Assembly (NCBI GenBank): GCA_035515475.1
Contig: DATJBF010000068.1
Location: forward strand, 1-56,106
Length of the DNA: 56,106 nt
Source: DATJBF01 sp035515475
Lineage (GTDB): Bacteria; Verrucomicrobiota; Verrucomicrobiia; Palsa-1439
Reading direction: 5' to 3'
The notes below the pieces were generated by a model. The model was not told the DNA's origin. It searched no databases and was given only the letters and a program-made list of their open reading frames with translations. How positions within the stretch are numbered: position 1 is the first letter of the stretch; the number at the start of each line of letters is the position of its first letter. This document shows, in pieces, positions 8,543 to 17,596 of this stretch. Made by a program: the position numbers and the translations under genes.

Positions 8543-10426
8543 ATGAAAGCACGGAAGTTCATCCCGTTGCTGCTCATTGCCGCGGGACTCATCGCTTATC
8601 TCAATAGCTTCAGGGACGCGTTCGTCCTCGATGATTTGGAGGCAATTCTCGACAACCCGACGATCCGGCATCTCTGGCCGATCTGGCGATGCCTGTCTCC
8701 TCCGCATCGGGGTGGGCTTACGGTGGAAGGCCGGCCACTCATCAATCTGTCGCTGGCGGTCAACTACGCCGTCGGCGGCTACAACGTGTGGGGCTACCAC
8801 GCCTTCAACCTGACCGTTCACATTCTCGCGGGACTGACCCTGTTGGGTATTGTGCGTCGGATGCTGCTGACCCCGCCACTGGTGTTGAAGTTCGGCGCTG
8901 CGGCCGATGAATTGGCACTGGCGGCAGCGGTGCTCTGGACGGTTCATCCGCTGAACACCGAGTCGGTGACCTACATCATTCAGCGGGCCGAATCGTTGAT
9001 GGGACTGTTCTACTTGCTCACGCTGTATTGCTTTATACGCGGAGTTGAATCAGCTCCGCTCCAAAATTTGGTAGGGACGCGGTGCTCCGCGTCCGAGGGC
9101 TGGCCGCGCAGCAGTGCGGCCCTACCGTCGGCGCCTTGGTCTGCGCTCTCGGTCGTGGCTTGTGCGTTGGGGATGGTCAGCAAGGAGGTGATGGTTTCCG
9201 CCCCACTGATGGTGCTCCTTTACGACCGGGCATTTGTTTCTGCATCGTTCCGGGAGGCATGGCGGCGCCGTTGGCCGCTGTATGTTGCTCTGGCCAGCAC
9301 ATGGATCTTGTTGGGCGTTGTGGTGGTCTCGGCCGGCCCTGTTGCCACGACGGCGATGAATGCGCGGCGGCTTGGTCTCCGGTGGTGGGAGTACTTGGCG
9401 ACCGAACCGGGTGTGATCCTCTATTACCTGCGGTTATCCGTTTGGCCATCACCGCTCTGTCTCAATCATCCGTGGCCGATCGCCAACACATGGTTGAGGA
9501 TCTTGCCGCCTGCAGTTGTGGTTTCAATCCTCGTGGGAGCGTCAGCATGGGCGTGGAGAAAGAATCCGGCCCCGACCTCGAAGTCGCGGCAGGCCTGGGG
9601 ATTTGTGGGCGCGTGGTTCTTTCTGATCTTGGCGCCGAGTTCGAGTTTCATCCCGCTTCACGATGCGCTGTACGAACACCGCATGTACCTGTCATCGGCA
9701 GTGGTGGTGAGCCTGGTGGTGTTGGGGCTCTATTCGGCAGTGGGCCGGCGAAGTTTGGCGGTTTTCGTTGCGGTGGCGATCGGGCTGGGATTCCTCACCT
9801 GGCGACGGAATCAGGATTACCGAAGCGAAGTTGCTCTCTGGAGTGATACGGTGGCCAAATTTCCGAACTACGCGGGGCCGCATTACAGCTTGGCGACGGC
9901 CCTGCAACGAGCAGGCAGAAACCAGGAAGCGATTGGGCAGTATGAACAGGCCCTGAGGTTTGATTCCAGTTTGGCCGACGCGCACAACAACTTGGGAAAC
10001 ATTCTGGAGCACATGGGCAAGCTTACAGATGCGATCGAGCAGTATGAACAGGTACTGCGGATCAACCCTGACTACGTCCAGGCGCACAACAATCTGGGAA
10101 ACGTGCTGTTGGAAGCGGGCCGGGTTAGAGAAGCCATCGAACAGTTGCAGCAAGCGCTGCGGATCAAACCGGATTTCGCCGAGGCACACTACAACCTGGG
10201 AGTCGCCTTGTGGCAAGCGGGCCGGGTGCAAGAGGCCATCGGACATTGGGAGGAAGCGGTCCGGTTCAAGCCCGATTACCTGGAAGCGCACTACAACCTG
10301 GGGATCGCCTTGAAGCAAGTGGGCCGGATACCGGAAGCGATCGAACATTTCCAGCAGGCGCTGCGGATCAAGCCGGATTTCGCCGAAGCCAAAGATAACC
10401 TGGCGCGACTGCGGACTGCTCAGTAG
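8543..10426 (+). CDS. TMTC-like membrane glycosyltransferase with TPR tail
   Basis: A 627-residue paralogue of the 2663 gene, with a nearly identical opening (FIPLLLIAAGLIAYLNSF) and the acidic motif FVLDDLEAILDNP. The HPLNTESVTYIIQRAES loop follows. About ten membrane segments precede five TPR repeats and a cap from about residue 450. Around residues 177-195 the protein carries a stretch (VGTRCSASEGWPRSSAAL) absent from its paralogue. That stretch is the translation of a palindromic repeat inserted in the gene (9070-9126) without breaking the frame. The function is inferred as for the other members. The conserved 5' flank (TTTGAATAGACTAGCTTCCT) is shared with two paralogues. Confidence 0.86.
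   Translation: MKARKFIPLLLIAAGLIAYLNSFRDAFVLDDLEAILDNPTIRHLWPIWRCLSPPHRGGLTVEGRPLINLSLAVNYAVGGYNVWGYHAFNLTVHILAGLTLLGIVRRMLLTPPLVLKFGAAADELALAAAVLWTVHPLNTESVTYIIQRAESLMGLFYLLTLYCFIRGVESAPLQNLVGTRCSASEGWPRSSAALPSAPWSALSVVACALGMVSKEVMVSAPLMVLLYDRAFVSASFREAWRRRWPLYVALASTWILLGVVVVSAGPVATTAMNARRLGLRWWEYLATEPGVILYYLRLSVWPSPLCLNHPWPIANTWLRILPPAVVVSILVGASAWAWRKNPAPTSKSRQAWGFVGAWFFLILAPSSSFIPLHDALYEHRMYLSSAVVVSLVVLGLYSAVGRRSLAVFVAVAIGLGFLTWRRNQDYRSEVALWSDTVAKFPNYAGPHYSLATALQRAGRNQEAIGQYEQALRFDSSLADAHNNLGNILEHMGKLTDAIEQYEQVLRINPDYVQAHNNLGNVLLEAGRVREAIEQLQQALRIKPDFAEAHYNLGVALWQAGRVQEAIGHWEEAVRFKPDYLEAHYNLGIALKQVGRIPEAIEHFQQALRIKPDFAEAKDNLARLRTAQ
9070..9126 (+). repeat. REP-like palindrome inserted inside a coding sequence
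   Basis: Fifty-seven bases bounded by GGTAGGG and CCCTACC contain two hairpins, GACGCGG-TGCT-CCGCGTC and GGCCGC-GCAGCAGT-GCGGCC. The unit could fold into a three-armed structure. Its length is a multiple of three and it has no stop in the reading frame used, so the host gene stays open. The paralogue at 2663 has unrelated sequence at this point. Confidence 0.75.
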
Positions 10427-10614
10427 ACGGACGACATCGCGCTGTAGGAGTATGAGGGCCGTGGGGCAAGATCATAGCCGCCTACGCGTTGAAGGATTCT
10501 CCCTCAAAATCCCCATCGAACAGACTCACCCTCTATCTCGTTGATCACCTTGAGCTTCACCACCGCGTTGTCACGGTGTCCGCGTCCCACACCACTACCG
10601 ATTGATCTCCAAAC

Positions 10615-10643
10615 TTGACTAGCCACAAGGGATTAGCTATAAA
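10615..10643 (+). promoter_or_regulatory. Sigma-70-type promoter of the pectate lyase gene
   Basis: TTGACT at 10615-10620 and TATAAA at 10638-10643 are separated by 17 bases, close to the vegetative consensus. Eight bases after the -10 box comes GAGGATTAAGGC. This recalls the GAGGAT(T/G)TA text found at the same place in the PEP-CTERM gene leaders further right. It leaves a 5' leader of about 140 bases. The rest of the 10427-10792 gap shows no gene. Confidence 0.6.
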
Positions 10644-10792
10644 GATCCGAGGATTAAGGCTTACAAAAATGTACAGGCTGGCTGGTTAGTTTAGGGGTCG
10701 TCTTTGTCTTTCATCTTTCTGGCATACTTCTCCCTTACCTTACGACAGCCCAAGATGGCGATAAATCTACTCCGAAAAGTATGGAAGCGACT

Positions 10793-12958
10793 ATGAAAAG
10801 GATACTGTTTGCTCTGGCGATTCTGATCTGTGGCGCCTACTCCTCGGCCTTTGCCGTGGACGGTTTTTGCACGGTCAGCGGCACCACAAATTGGAATATA
10901 ACGGGCGGCGAAGGCGGCCCGACCACGACCGTCACCACCGCTTCGGCATTCCAGAACGCCATCAAAGCGTCTGGTCCTCAGGTCGTGATCGTTCAGGGCG
11001 ACTTGGGCAGCGTTGGGGACACTACTACTATTACATCATCCAAGACCATCATCGGGGCCTGCTCAGGCGGAACGATCCACGGTCTAATCAGCGTAGACAA
11101 GGGCTCTAGCAACGTCATCATCTCGAACCTGACCATGGTGGGCGGGCCGATCACCAGCGATGATTGCCTGGACGTTATCAACGGCGGTCACCACGTTTTT
11201 GTCACCCACTGCGACTTTTCCGAGGCTCACGACGAGTGCTTCAGCATCACCAAGACGGGTGATTATGTCACCGTTTCCTGGTGCAAGTTCCATTTCGCAG
11301 CCGCGGGCAGCCATACGTTCGGTGATCTCGTCGGCAGCGACGACAGCTTTCTCGCGGACAGCAACAAGCTCCACATTACCTGGCACCACAATTGGTACAG
11401 CACGAACGTCACGGAGCGGATGCCCCGGGTCCGGTTCGGCCAGAACCACGTCTATAACAACTACTATGGCTGCCCGGGCAACCTTTACTGCGTTGGCGTA
11501 GGCACTAACTGCCATATCCGTCTCGAGAATTCTTACTTCGATGGTGTCAACAATCCTTGGAAAGATTACAGCGACGGCGTGCGGTATGAGATCGGTTATA
11601 CCAACAACGTATTTGTGAACGGCGCCACCCAACCCACCTGGGCTGTGAACAGTAATGCTACCATCTACACGCCCCCGTATCCCTACACCTTGGATCCAGC
11701 CGTTAATGTGAAGGACCTCGTAACCCGGGGTGCGGGAGTCAACACCTGCGGGCCCTTGGCCTTGTTCGATGGCGGCCCGGTCACAGGAGCGGCTCCCTTG
11801 ACGGTGACATTCCACGACTATTCGACGGGTGACATCACCAATCGACTCTTGGACTTTGGCGACACCGGCACGACAAACATCACGACAATCAATGCCGTCA
11901 ACCACGTGTATAGCGCCGGTACTTTCACGGTCAGTTTGACCGTCAGCGGCTCCAGCGGGAGCAATACGTTCACCCGGACCAACTTCATCGTGGCGACCGG
12001 CGGTGGCGGTACCCCGCCTTCGATCACGCAGCAGCCTCAACCGACAAACGTCTGTGCCGGTGCCACGGCCAAGTTTAGCGTCACCGCCAGCGGCACCGAC
12101 CCGCTTTCCTATCAATGGCAGACCAACAGCGTCAACTTGAGCAACGGGGGCGATTTCAGCGGTGTGACTTCGAACGTGGTGACCGTGTCTCCCGTATCCG
12201 CCAGCGACGCGGCGAACTACCGATGCATCGTCGCCAATGCGAGCGGCAGTGCCACCTCGTCGGTGGCCGCACTGACGGTGAACGTGAAATCTGCTGATCC
12301 GAATTCGGCCACGGCTGCGGCGACAACCATCTGCAACGGACAATCGACAACGCTGACCCTCAACGGTGGTGGCGGCGGGACCGGCGAGACGATTCACTGG
12401 TATAGCGGCTCGTGCGGCGGCACATCGGTGGGCACGGGCAACGGCTTGAGCGTCAGTCCGACGACGACCACGACTTACTACGGGCGTTATGAAGATGGAG
12501 CGCCGTGCAGCTACAACTCGGCGTGCGCCTCGGTCACGATCACGGTGTTGACGGATTCATTCGGGTGTTGGCAGCTGCAGTACTTCGGCGCCGGCTACGC
12601 CACGAATCCGGCCGCGGCCGCTACCGCTGATCCCGACGGCGATGGCATGAGTAACACGAACGAATTCCTGGCGGGCACAGATCCGACCAGCGCGGCTTCG
12701 GTGTTCCGAATTACCTCGGTGGCGACCGACAGCAGCAACAACGTTCTCATCACTTGGTCGACCGCGGGGGTGCGGACCAACGTCGTACAAGCAACGGCGG
12801 GTGACGCTTACGGCGGTTACAGCACCAATGGCTTCCAAGACATCAGCGGCGCAACCGTCATCATCAACGTCAGCGGTGACACGGTCACGAACTATACGGA
12901 CATGCAGGGTGCCACCAACGTTCCAACCCGCTACTACCGCATCCGCTTGGCACCCTGA
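10793..12958 (+). CDS. Secreted pectate lyase (PL1) with PKD and Ig-like domains
   Basis: A 721-residue exported protein. The start at 10793 is chosen because the signal peptide then begins MKRILFALAILICG and GGAAG lies just ahead; an in-frame ATG is present at 10781. Residues 25-300 form a family 1 pectate lyase beta-helix: VFVTHCDFS, DECFSI, DYVTVSWCKF and TERMPRVRFGQNHVYNNYY, the last carrying the catalytic-type Arg. It would cleave polygalacturonate by beta-elimination with calcium. A PKD domain (about 325-400) and two Ig-like domains (about 410-580) follow. The tail contains DPDGDGMSNTNEFLAGTDP and is of the type common in secreted Verrucomicrobia proteins. No PEP-CTERM motif is seen. 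Confidence 0.9.
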   Translation: MKRILFALAILICGAYSSAFAVDGFCTVSGTTNWNITGGEGGPTTTVTTASAFQNAIKASGPQVVIVQGDLGSVGDTTTITSSKTIIGACSGGTIHGLISVDKGSSNVIISNLTMVGGPITSDDCLDVINGGHHVFVTHCDFSEAHDECFSITKTGDYVTVSWCKFHFAAAGSHTFGDLVGSDDSFLADSNKLHITWHHNWYSTNVTERMPRVRFGQNHVYNNYYGCPGNLYCVGVGTNCHIRLENSYFDGVNNPWKDYSDGVRYEIGYTNNVFVNGATQPTWAVNSNATIYTPPYPYTLDPAVNVKDLVTRGAGVNTCGPLALFDGGPVTGAAPLTVTFHDYSTGDITNRLLDFGDTGTTNITTINAVNHVYSAGTFTVSLTVSGSSGSNTFTRTNFIVATGGGGTPPSITQQPQPTNVCAGATAKFSVTASGTDPLSYQWQTNSVNLSNGGDFSGVTSNVVTVSPVSASDAANYRCIVANASGSATSSVAALTVNVKSADPNSATAAATTICNGQSTTLTLNGGGGGTGETIHWYSGSCGGTSVGTGNGLSVSPTTTTTYYGRYEDGAPCSYNSACASVTITVLTDSFGCWQLQYFGAGYATNPAAAATADPDGDGMSNTNEFLAGTDPTSAASVFRITSVATDSSNNVLITWSTAGVRTNVVQATAGDAYGGYSTNGFQDISGATVIINVSGDTVTNYTDMQGATNVPTRYYRIRLAP

Positions 12959-12973
12959 ACGAATCTTGTTGTG

Positions 12974-13055
12974 GAGCGCAGCCGTCGGACAGAGGCGGAA
13001 TAACAAACGACAACGCCTCGTTCACGACTCGGTGAACCAACCTGCGGCTGCGCCC
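12974..13055. repeat. Inverted repeat between convergent genes
   Basis: GCGCAGCCG (12976-12984) and CGGCTGCGC (13045-13053) are perfect inverted arms about 60 bases apart. They lie just after the pectate lyase stop, in a gap between converging genes. It may be a REP-like element or may help end transcription; no T-run follows. Confidence 0.45.
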
Positions 13056-13166
13056 CTTTTTATGAAAGAAGAGACGCGCGTTCTTCAGATCCAAATCCAG
13101 AAACACCTCTCTTGGGAGACTGCCCACGAGGCGGTCTCGTTGGTCGGAGAGTCAACTCGTTATCCG

Positions 13167-13622
13167 CTAGCGAGCGGCTCGCAGTCGCGCGAGCGCCCTC
13201 TGTGCCTCGGCGAAATCGGGCGTGATCCGCACCACCTGCTCGTAGCGCGCAATCGCCTCCGATTCGCGACCCGTCCGCTCGAGGGCGATCCGCAAGTTGT
13301 AGTACGTCTGGGGGTTACTGGGACTCTTGGCAGCCAGGTCGCTCCAGAAAGCGACTTCGCTCCGGTAATCCTGATTGCGCCGGCCCGTGAGAAATCCCAG
13401 TCCGATGGCCAGGGAAAGATTGATGAGGGGACGGCCTTCTCCCGTCAGGCCACCTCGATGCGGCGGCGACAGGCATCGCCAGATCGGCCAGAGAAATCGG
13501 ATCGTCGGGTTCTCAATAATTGACTTTGCGTCATCATAGACGAAAGCACCCGTGAAGCTGTTCTGATAGGCCAGCGGCCCCGTCACCACGACCAGCAACG
13601 GGATGAACTTCTGGCTCTTCAT
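13167..13622 (-). pseudogene. Internally deleted TMTC-like gene, frame kept
   Basis: The 151-residue frame begins like the 2663 and 8543 proteins (FIPLLVVVTGPLAYQNSFTG, FVYDDAKSIIENP) up to GRPLINLSLA. It then continues directly with IGLGFLTGRRNQDYRSEVAF, which in the paralogues lies about 340 residues later, and ends with about one TPR and the usual cap. Most membrane segments are therefore missing. The junction falls where the paralogues carry similar short text (TGGCGGTC and TGGCGATC), consistent with deletion between short repeats. The frame is open, so a small product could be made, but glycosyltransferase activity is not expected. The upstream flank also matches the paralogues. Confidence 0.8.
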
Positions 13623-13841
13623 GGGGAAGGCAGCCCATTCGAAATGGCCCGTGACAACCAGCCGGACTTCCGCAGGCGTTCTCGTGAGTCCTCCGCAATC
13701 AGGGCGAGGGGCGTCTCCGTCTGCGAAACTATTCAGCCATCGGCGTGTGTAGGATTCAACGGGCCTTACGTCGTCGGGCGAATGATACCGCCTACGGCCG
13801 GTTGCGAAACGCGCTGATCTGCCCTAGTATTGTCGGGAAAC

Positions 13842-14114
13842 ATGAGCGAACCAAACCCATTGGATTCCGAAGATCTTGTGCCGATCCACAAAGCCGGCAG
13901 CGAATGGGAAGGCAACCTGATTGTGAACTACCTTCGCGAGAACGGAATCGAGGCTTCTCTGGAGTCGCCCCCCTCGGTGTCACCACTGGACGTGGCTGAA
14001 GAATTGAGCGGCAGCAATCGCGTCGGCGGCATCCTTGTTTTCCAACACGATGCTGACCGGGCGCGCGCTTTGGTCAGGGAGTTCCTCGCCCAGCCACCGA
14101 CGAGCGAGTCTTAG
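13842..14114 (+). CDS. Small DUF2007-like protein
   Basis: A 90-residue soluble protein. The core (VPIHKAGSEWEGNLIVNYLR, then ENGIEASLES) and the end (FQHDADRARALVREFL) fit the DUF2007 family. That family is annotated as putative signal-transducing, with an alpha/beta ACT-like shape, and has no proven role. The ATG at 13842 is preferred to a TTG four codons upstream. It stands alone between a broken TMTC gene and lemA. Confidence 0.65.
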   Translation: MSEPNPLDSEDLVPIHKAGSEWEGNLIVNYLRENGIEASLESPPSVSPLDVAEELSGSNRVGGILVFQHDADRARALVREFLAQPPTSES

Positions 14115-14245
14115 ATTGGCAATCGCCACGCGAGAGTTCCGTCACGATCGGGCAAAGTCCGTACGCGGTAGTCGCCGGCAATTGTTTTGAAAACCACCGG
14201 AAGCGCGTTATCCTAAGGATGCGAACCAATTCAACAAGGAGAACC

Positions 14246-14845
14246 ATGCAGAACCGGATTGTCGTTGGAATGCTCGCGATGATGACGCTGCTGCAAGGCT
14301 GCGGCTACAACCGGCTCGTCAGCCTGCAGCAAGAAGTCGAGAAACAGTGGTCGCAAGTGCAGAATGTCTACCAACGGCGTGCCGACCTCATCCCAAACCT
14401 GATCGCCACCGTTTCGGGAGCGGCGAACTTTGAGAAGTCGACCCTGGTGGAAATCACTCAGGCGCGCGCCTCGGTTGGGAAGGTTGATGCCAGCCAAGCC
14501 TTGAGCGATTCATCCAAATTCGCGGAATTCGAGAAGGCCCAAGGGCAATTGACCTCGGCCCTATCCCGACTGCTGGTGGTCGTGGAGCGTTATCCGGAAT
14601 TGAAGTCCAACTCGAACTTTTTGGAGTTGCAGGCGCAACTGGAGGGTACTGAGAATCGGATCGCAGTCGAGCGCGGGCGGTACAACGAGGTCGTGCAGCG
14701 GTACAACACGGCGATCAAGAGTTTTCCAACGCTGGCGTATGCGGGCGCATTCGGATTCAAGGAGAAGCCGTATTTCACGGCAACGACCGGGGCGGAGAAA
14801 CCTCCCAAGGTCGAGTTCAATTTCCAAGGAACGCCCGCGAAGTAG
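14246..14845 (+). CDS. lemA: LemA family lipoprotein
   Basis: A 199-residue LemA protein. The start at 14246 is set by AAGGAG four bases ahead and by the lipoprotein signal peptide it opens (LLQGCGYN). The family core is clear: LVSLQQEVEKQWSQVQNVYQ followed by RRADLIPNLIATV near residues 25-60, and the closing ERGRYNEVVQRYN. LemA proteins are helical envelope proteins of unclear function that usually sit next to TPM-domain proteins, as here. The next gene starts 9 bases on. Confidence 0.92.
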   Translation: MQNRIVVGMLAMMTLLQGCGYNRLVSLQQEVEKQWSQVQNVYQRRADLIPNLIATVSGAANFEKSTLVEITQARASVGKVDASQALSDSSKFAEFEKAQGQLTSALSRLLVVVERYPELKSNSNFLELQAQLEGTENRIAVERGRYNEVVQRYNTAIKSFPTLAYAGAFGFKEKPYFTATTGAEKPPKVEFNFQGTPAK

Positions 14846-14854
14846 AGGTCCCCA

Positions 14855-15631
14855 TTGCCCGGTCTCAAGTCACTCTGCGTTCTGGCAGGTTTGCTGGCCC
14901 TGCTCCCGGCAACGACGGCTGAGGTAATCCCGCCGTCACCGAAACAGTATTTCAACGATTATGCGAATGTCGTATCGCCGGCGACAGCCGCCGAGCTGAA
15001 CCAAAAGCTGGAACAGTTCGAGCGGGAAACGTCCAGCCAGATCGTCGTCGTAATCTATCCCAAGATGCAGTCGGATTCCTCGATTGAAGATTACACGGTC
15101 CGCGTCGCGCACACATGGCACGTGGGACAGAAAGGCCGGGACAACGGGGCGGTGCTGTTCGTCTTCATCCAAGACCGGAAGATGTACCTGCAGGTCGGGT
15201 ACGGTCTGGAAGGCGCCCTGCCCGACGCCCTCGCCAAGCGGATCATCGAGAACGAGATCAAACCCCGTTTCCGCGCGGGCGACTTCGCTGGCGGCCTACG
15301 GGCCGGCGTGGCGGCGATTCTCCAGGCAACGCGCGGCGAATACACCGGGACCGGTCACACCGCAGCGGAAGGGGCCCCGACGCACTCTTGGTTGACTGCT
15401 CTCGTCGTCGCCCTGGTCTTTTTCACCCTGTTCGCGCGGCTGCTCAGTTATTCGGTCGCGGGAACGGTTTATGGCCGTGGCGGACGAACCAGGAGCTACG
15501 GGATGGGACCAATTTTTTGGGGAGGCTTTGGGGGCGGTTTCGGCGGCGGGGGCGGCGGATTCTCGTCGGGGGGTGGATTCTCGGGCGGGGGCGGAGGCTT
15601 TGGGGGCGGCGGCGCAGGTGGAAGCTGGTAA
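14855..15631 (+). CDS. TPM-domain exported membrane protein (YgcG-like)
   Basis: 258 residues beginning at a TTG; AGAGG lies five bases before it and no better start exists. A signal peptide is followed by a TPM domain (about 30-165) with NDYANVVSP, SQIVVVIYPK and DNGAVLFVFIQDRKMYLQVG. A membrane helix lies at about 178-195, and the Gly-rich tail (repeated GGGFGGGG) is typical of the YgcG group. TPM domains have been reported with phosphatase activity or in photosystem II assembly; here the role is unknown. It forms a unit with lemA and the next TPM gene. Confidence 0.88.
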   Translation: MPGLKSLCVLAGLLALLPATTAEVIPPSPKQYFNDYANVVSPATAAELNQKLEQFERETSSQIVVVIYPKMQSDSSIEDYTVRVAHTWHVGQKGRDNGAVLFVFIQDRKMYLQVGYGLEGALPDALAKRIIENEIKPRFRAGDFAGGLRAGVAAILQATRGEYTGTGHTAAEGAPTHSWLTALVVALVFFTLFARLLSYSVAGTVYGRGGRTRSYGMGPIFWGGFGGGFGGGGGGFSSGGGFSGGGGGFGGGGAGGSW

Positions 15632-15634
15632 GCA

Positions 15635-16069
15635 ATGAAAACGAAACAGATATTCAGCCAACTCGATCACCAGAGAATCGTGGCGGCCATCGCCGATGCT
15701 GAAAAACACACCTCCGGAGAAATCCGCGTGTACGTGAGTCATCGAAAGGTCCGCGACGTTCATCACGCCGCCGTGCGCCATTTTCTCAAGTTGGGGATGG
15801 ACAAAACCAAGTACCGCAATGCGGTCCTGATTTTTGTCGCGCCCGAGTCGCGGAACTTCGCGATCCTGGGGGACGAGGCCGTGCACGCCAAATGCGGCCA
15901 GGAATTCTGGGAACGGGTCGCAGGGGGAATGCGCACGTTGTTTCAGCAGTCGAAGTTCGTCGACGGAATCGTTCACGGCATCGCCGCTGCAGGTGAGTCG
16001 CTGGCTCGACATTTTCCGGCTCGCCCGGGAGACCGCAACGAGCTTCCCGATTCGGTGATCGAGAAGTAA
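15635..16069 (+). CDS. TPM-domain protein
   Basis: A 144-residue protein starting three bases after the preceding stop. It has a compact TPM domain: HTSGEIRVYVSHR, YRNAVLIFVAPESRNFAILG and DEAVHAKCGQEFWERVAGGM. No signal peptide or membrane helix is seen, so it is probably cytosolic. The lemA-TPM-TPM order is a recurrent bacterial arrangement. The function is unknown. Confidence 0.85.
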   Translation: MKTKQIFSQLDHQRIVAAIADAEKHTSGEIRVYVSHRKVRDVHHAAVRHFLKLGMDKTKYRNAVLIFVAPESRNFAILGDEAVHAKCGQEFWERVAGGMRTLFQQSKFVDGIVHGIAAAGESLARHFPARPGDRNELPDSVIEK

Positions 16070-16150
16070 CCGCCATTTCGAGCGCAGCCCGAGCGAACCG
16101 TCCCGGATGCAGGCCTTGAACCGATCGGCATCGGGAGCTAAACTCGCGTC

Positions 16151-17596
16151 GTGAATCCCCTGCAAAAGGTCAACGATTGCCTGTGGGAGTTGCCCGTGAC
16201 GTACAAGTCGGGCATGCGGGTGCCGGGGCGGATTTACGCCACCGAGAAAATGCTGGAGCACATCGTGGGCGACAACTGTCTGGAACAGGTCGCCAACGTC
16301 GCCTTCCTGCCGGGCATCCAGAAGTATTCGCTGGCCATGCCGGACATTCATTGGGGCTACGGCTTCCCCATCGGCGGTTGTTGCGCGACCGACCCGAATC
16401 AGGGCGGCGTGATCTCGCCGGGCGGCGTCGGCTACGACATCAACTGCGGCGTACGCCTGATGCGCACGAACCTCAAACACGAGGGGGTCGCACCGCGCAT
16501 CAAGGAACTGGTCGCGCAATTGTTCCGCGACATTCCCTGCGGACTCGGCCGCGGCAGCGATTTGAAGCTTTCGATTCACGACGAGAAGCAGTGCGTGCAC
16601 CAGGGCGCGCATTGGGCCGTCGACCGCGGTTTTGGCGAGCCGGAGGACCTGGATTTCATCGAGGAACGCGGCCAACTCGCCGACGCTGAGCCATCGAACA
16701 TCACCGAGCGCGCGCTGGAGCGCGGCCAGGGCCAGCTCGGCTCGCTCGGCAGCGGCAATCATTTTCTCGAGGTGCAGATTGTAGAGGAGATCTTCCACGA
16801 GGACGCGGCCGACGTGATGGGATTGTTCCGAGGGCAGGTCGTGGTGATGATTCACTGCGGCTCGCGCGGATTCGGCTATCAAGTGTGCGACGATTACTTG
16901 AAGGTGCTACGCCACGCGCCGCAGAAATATGGGATTCATTTGCCCGACCGCCAACTCGTGAGCGCTCCGGTCCGTTCCCCCGAAGGCGAAGAGTATCTGT
17001 CGTCGATGCGCTGCGCGGCCAACTACGCGTTCGCCAATCGGCAGGTGTTGATGGCGAAGACGGAACAGGCGTTCCTACATGCGCTGCGCATCTCACCGCG
17101 CGAGCTGGGCATGGAACTCGTCTATGATGTACCGCATAACATCGCCAAACTGGAACGCCATGAGGTGGATGGCTATGAGAAAACGGTCTGCGTCCATCGC
17201 AAGGGAGCGACACGGGCGTTCCCGCCGAACCATCCGCTGTTGCCGGACCGGTACAAACCGATCGGCCAGCCGGTGCTCGTGCCGGGTGACATGGGACGGT
17301 ATTCGTTTGTGCTGGTGGGCACGCCAGAGGCGATGGAGCAAACGTGGGGCACAGTCTGCCACGGGGCGGGGCGAATGATGAGCCGGGCGCGAGCGAAGAA
17401 GGAGCATAGTTTCCAGGATTTACAGAGAGAAATGGCCGAGCGCGGAGTTTATATGATGGCCCAGGGCCGCGGCACGGCATTAGAGGAAGCGCCGTGGGCC
17501 TACAAAGACGTGGAAACCGTCGTGGATGTATGCCATAATGCGGGCATTGCGAGAAAAGTGGCCCGCCTGCGGCCCGTCGGCGTGGTCAAGGGCTAA
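16151..17596 (+). CDS. rtcB: RNA-splicing ligase RtcB
   Basis: 481 residues from a GTG start. RtcB joins RNA ends bearing 2',3'-cyclic phosphate or 3'-phosphate to 5'-OH using GTP and manganese. Metal and guanylate motifs are all present: GGVGYDINCGVRLM with the metal-binding Cys, GSGNHFLEVQ, HCGSRGFG, and HGAGRMMSRARAK with the His that is guanylylated in the family. Length is normal. Its TAA stop overlaps the ATG of an ECF sigma factor by one base, so the two are probably cotranscribed. In Proteobacteria rtcB is often controlled by RtcR and sigma-54; no such signal is seen here. Confidence 0.95.
   Translation: MNPLQKVNDCLWELPVTYKSGMRVPGRIYATEKMLEHIVGDNCLEQVANVAFLPGIQKYSLAMPDIHWGYGFPIGGCCATDPNQGGVISPGGVGYDINCGVRLMRTNLKHEGVAPRIKELVAQLFRDIPCGLGRGSDLKLSIHDEKQCVHQGAHWAVDRGFGEPEDLDFIEERGQLADAEPSNITERALERGQGQLGSLGSGNHFLEVQIVEEIFHEDAADVMGLFRGQVVVMIHCGSRGFGYQVCDDYLKVLRHAPQKYGIHLPDRQLVSAPVRSPEGEEYLSSMRCAANYAFANRQVLMAKTEQAFLHALRISPRELGMELVYDVPHNIAKLERHEVDGYEKTVCVHRKGATRAFPPNHPLLPDRYKPIGQPVLVPGDMGRYSFVLVGTPEAMEQTWGTVCHGAGRMMSRARAKKEHSFQDLQREMAERGVYMMAQGRGTALEEAPWAYKDVETVVDVCHNAGIARKVARLRPVGVVKG

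Noticed and set aside
15296..16882. Long minus-strand open frame opposite the TPM and rtcB genes
   Set aside because: It is the mirror of GC-rich coding DNA; the plus-strand proteins have clear family motifs while this frame has none.
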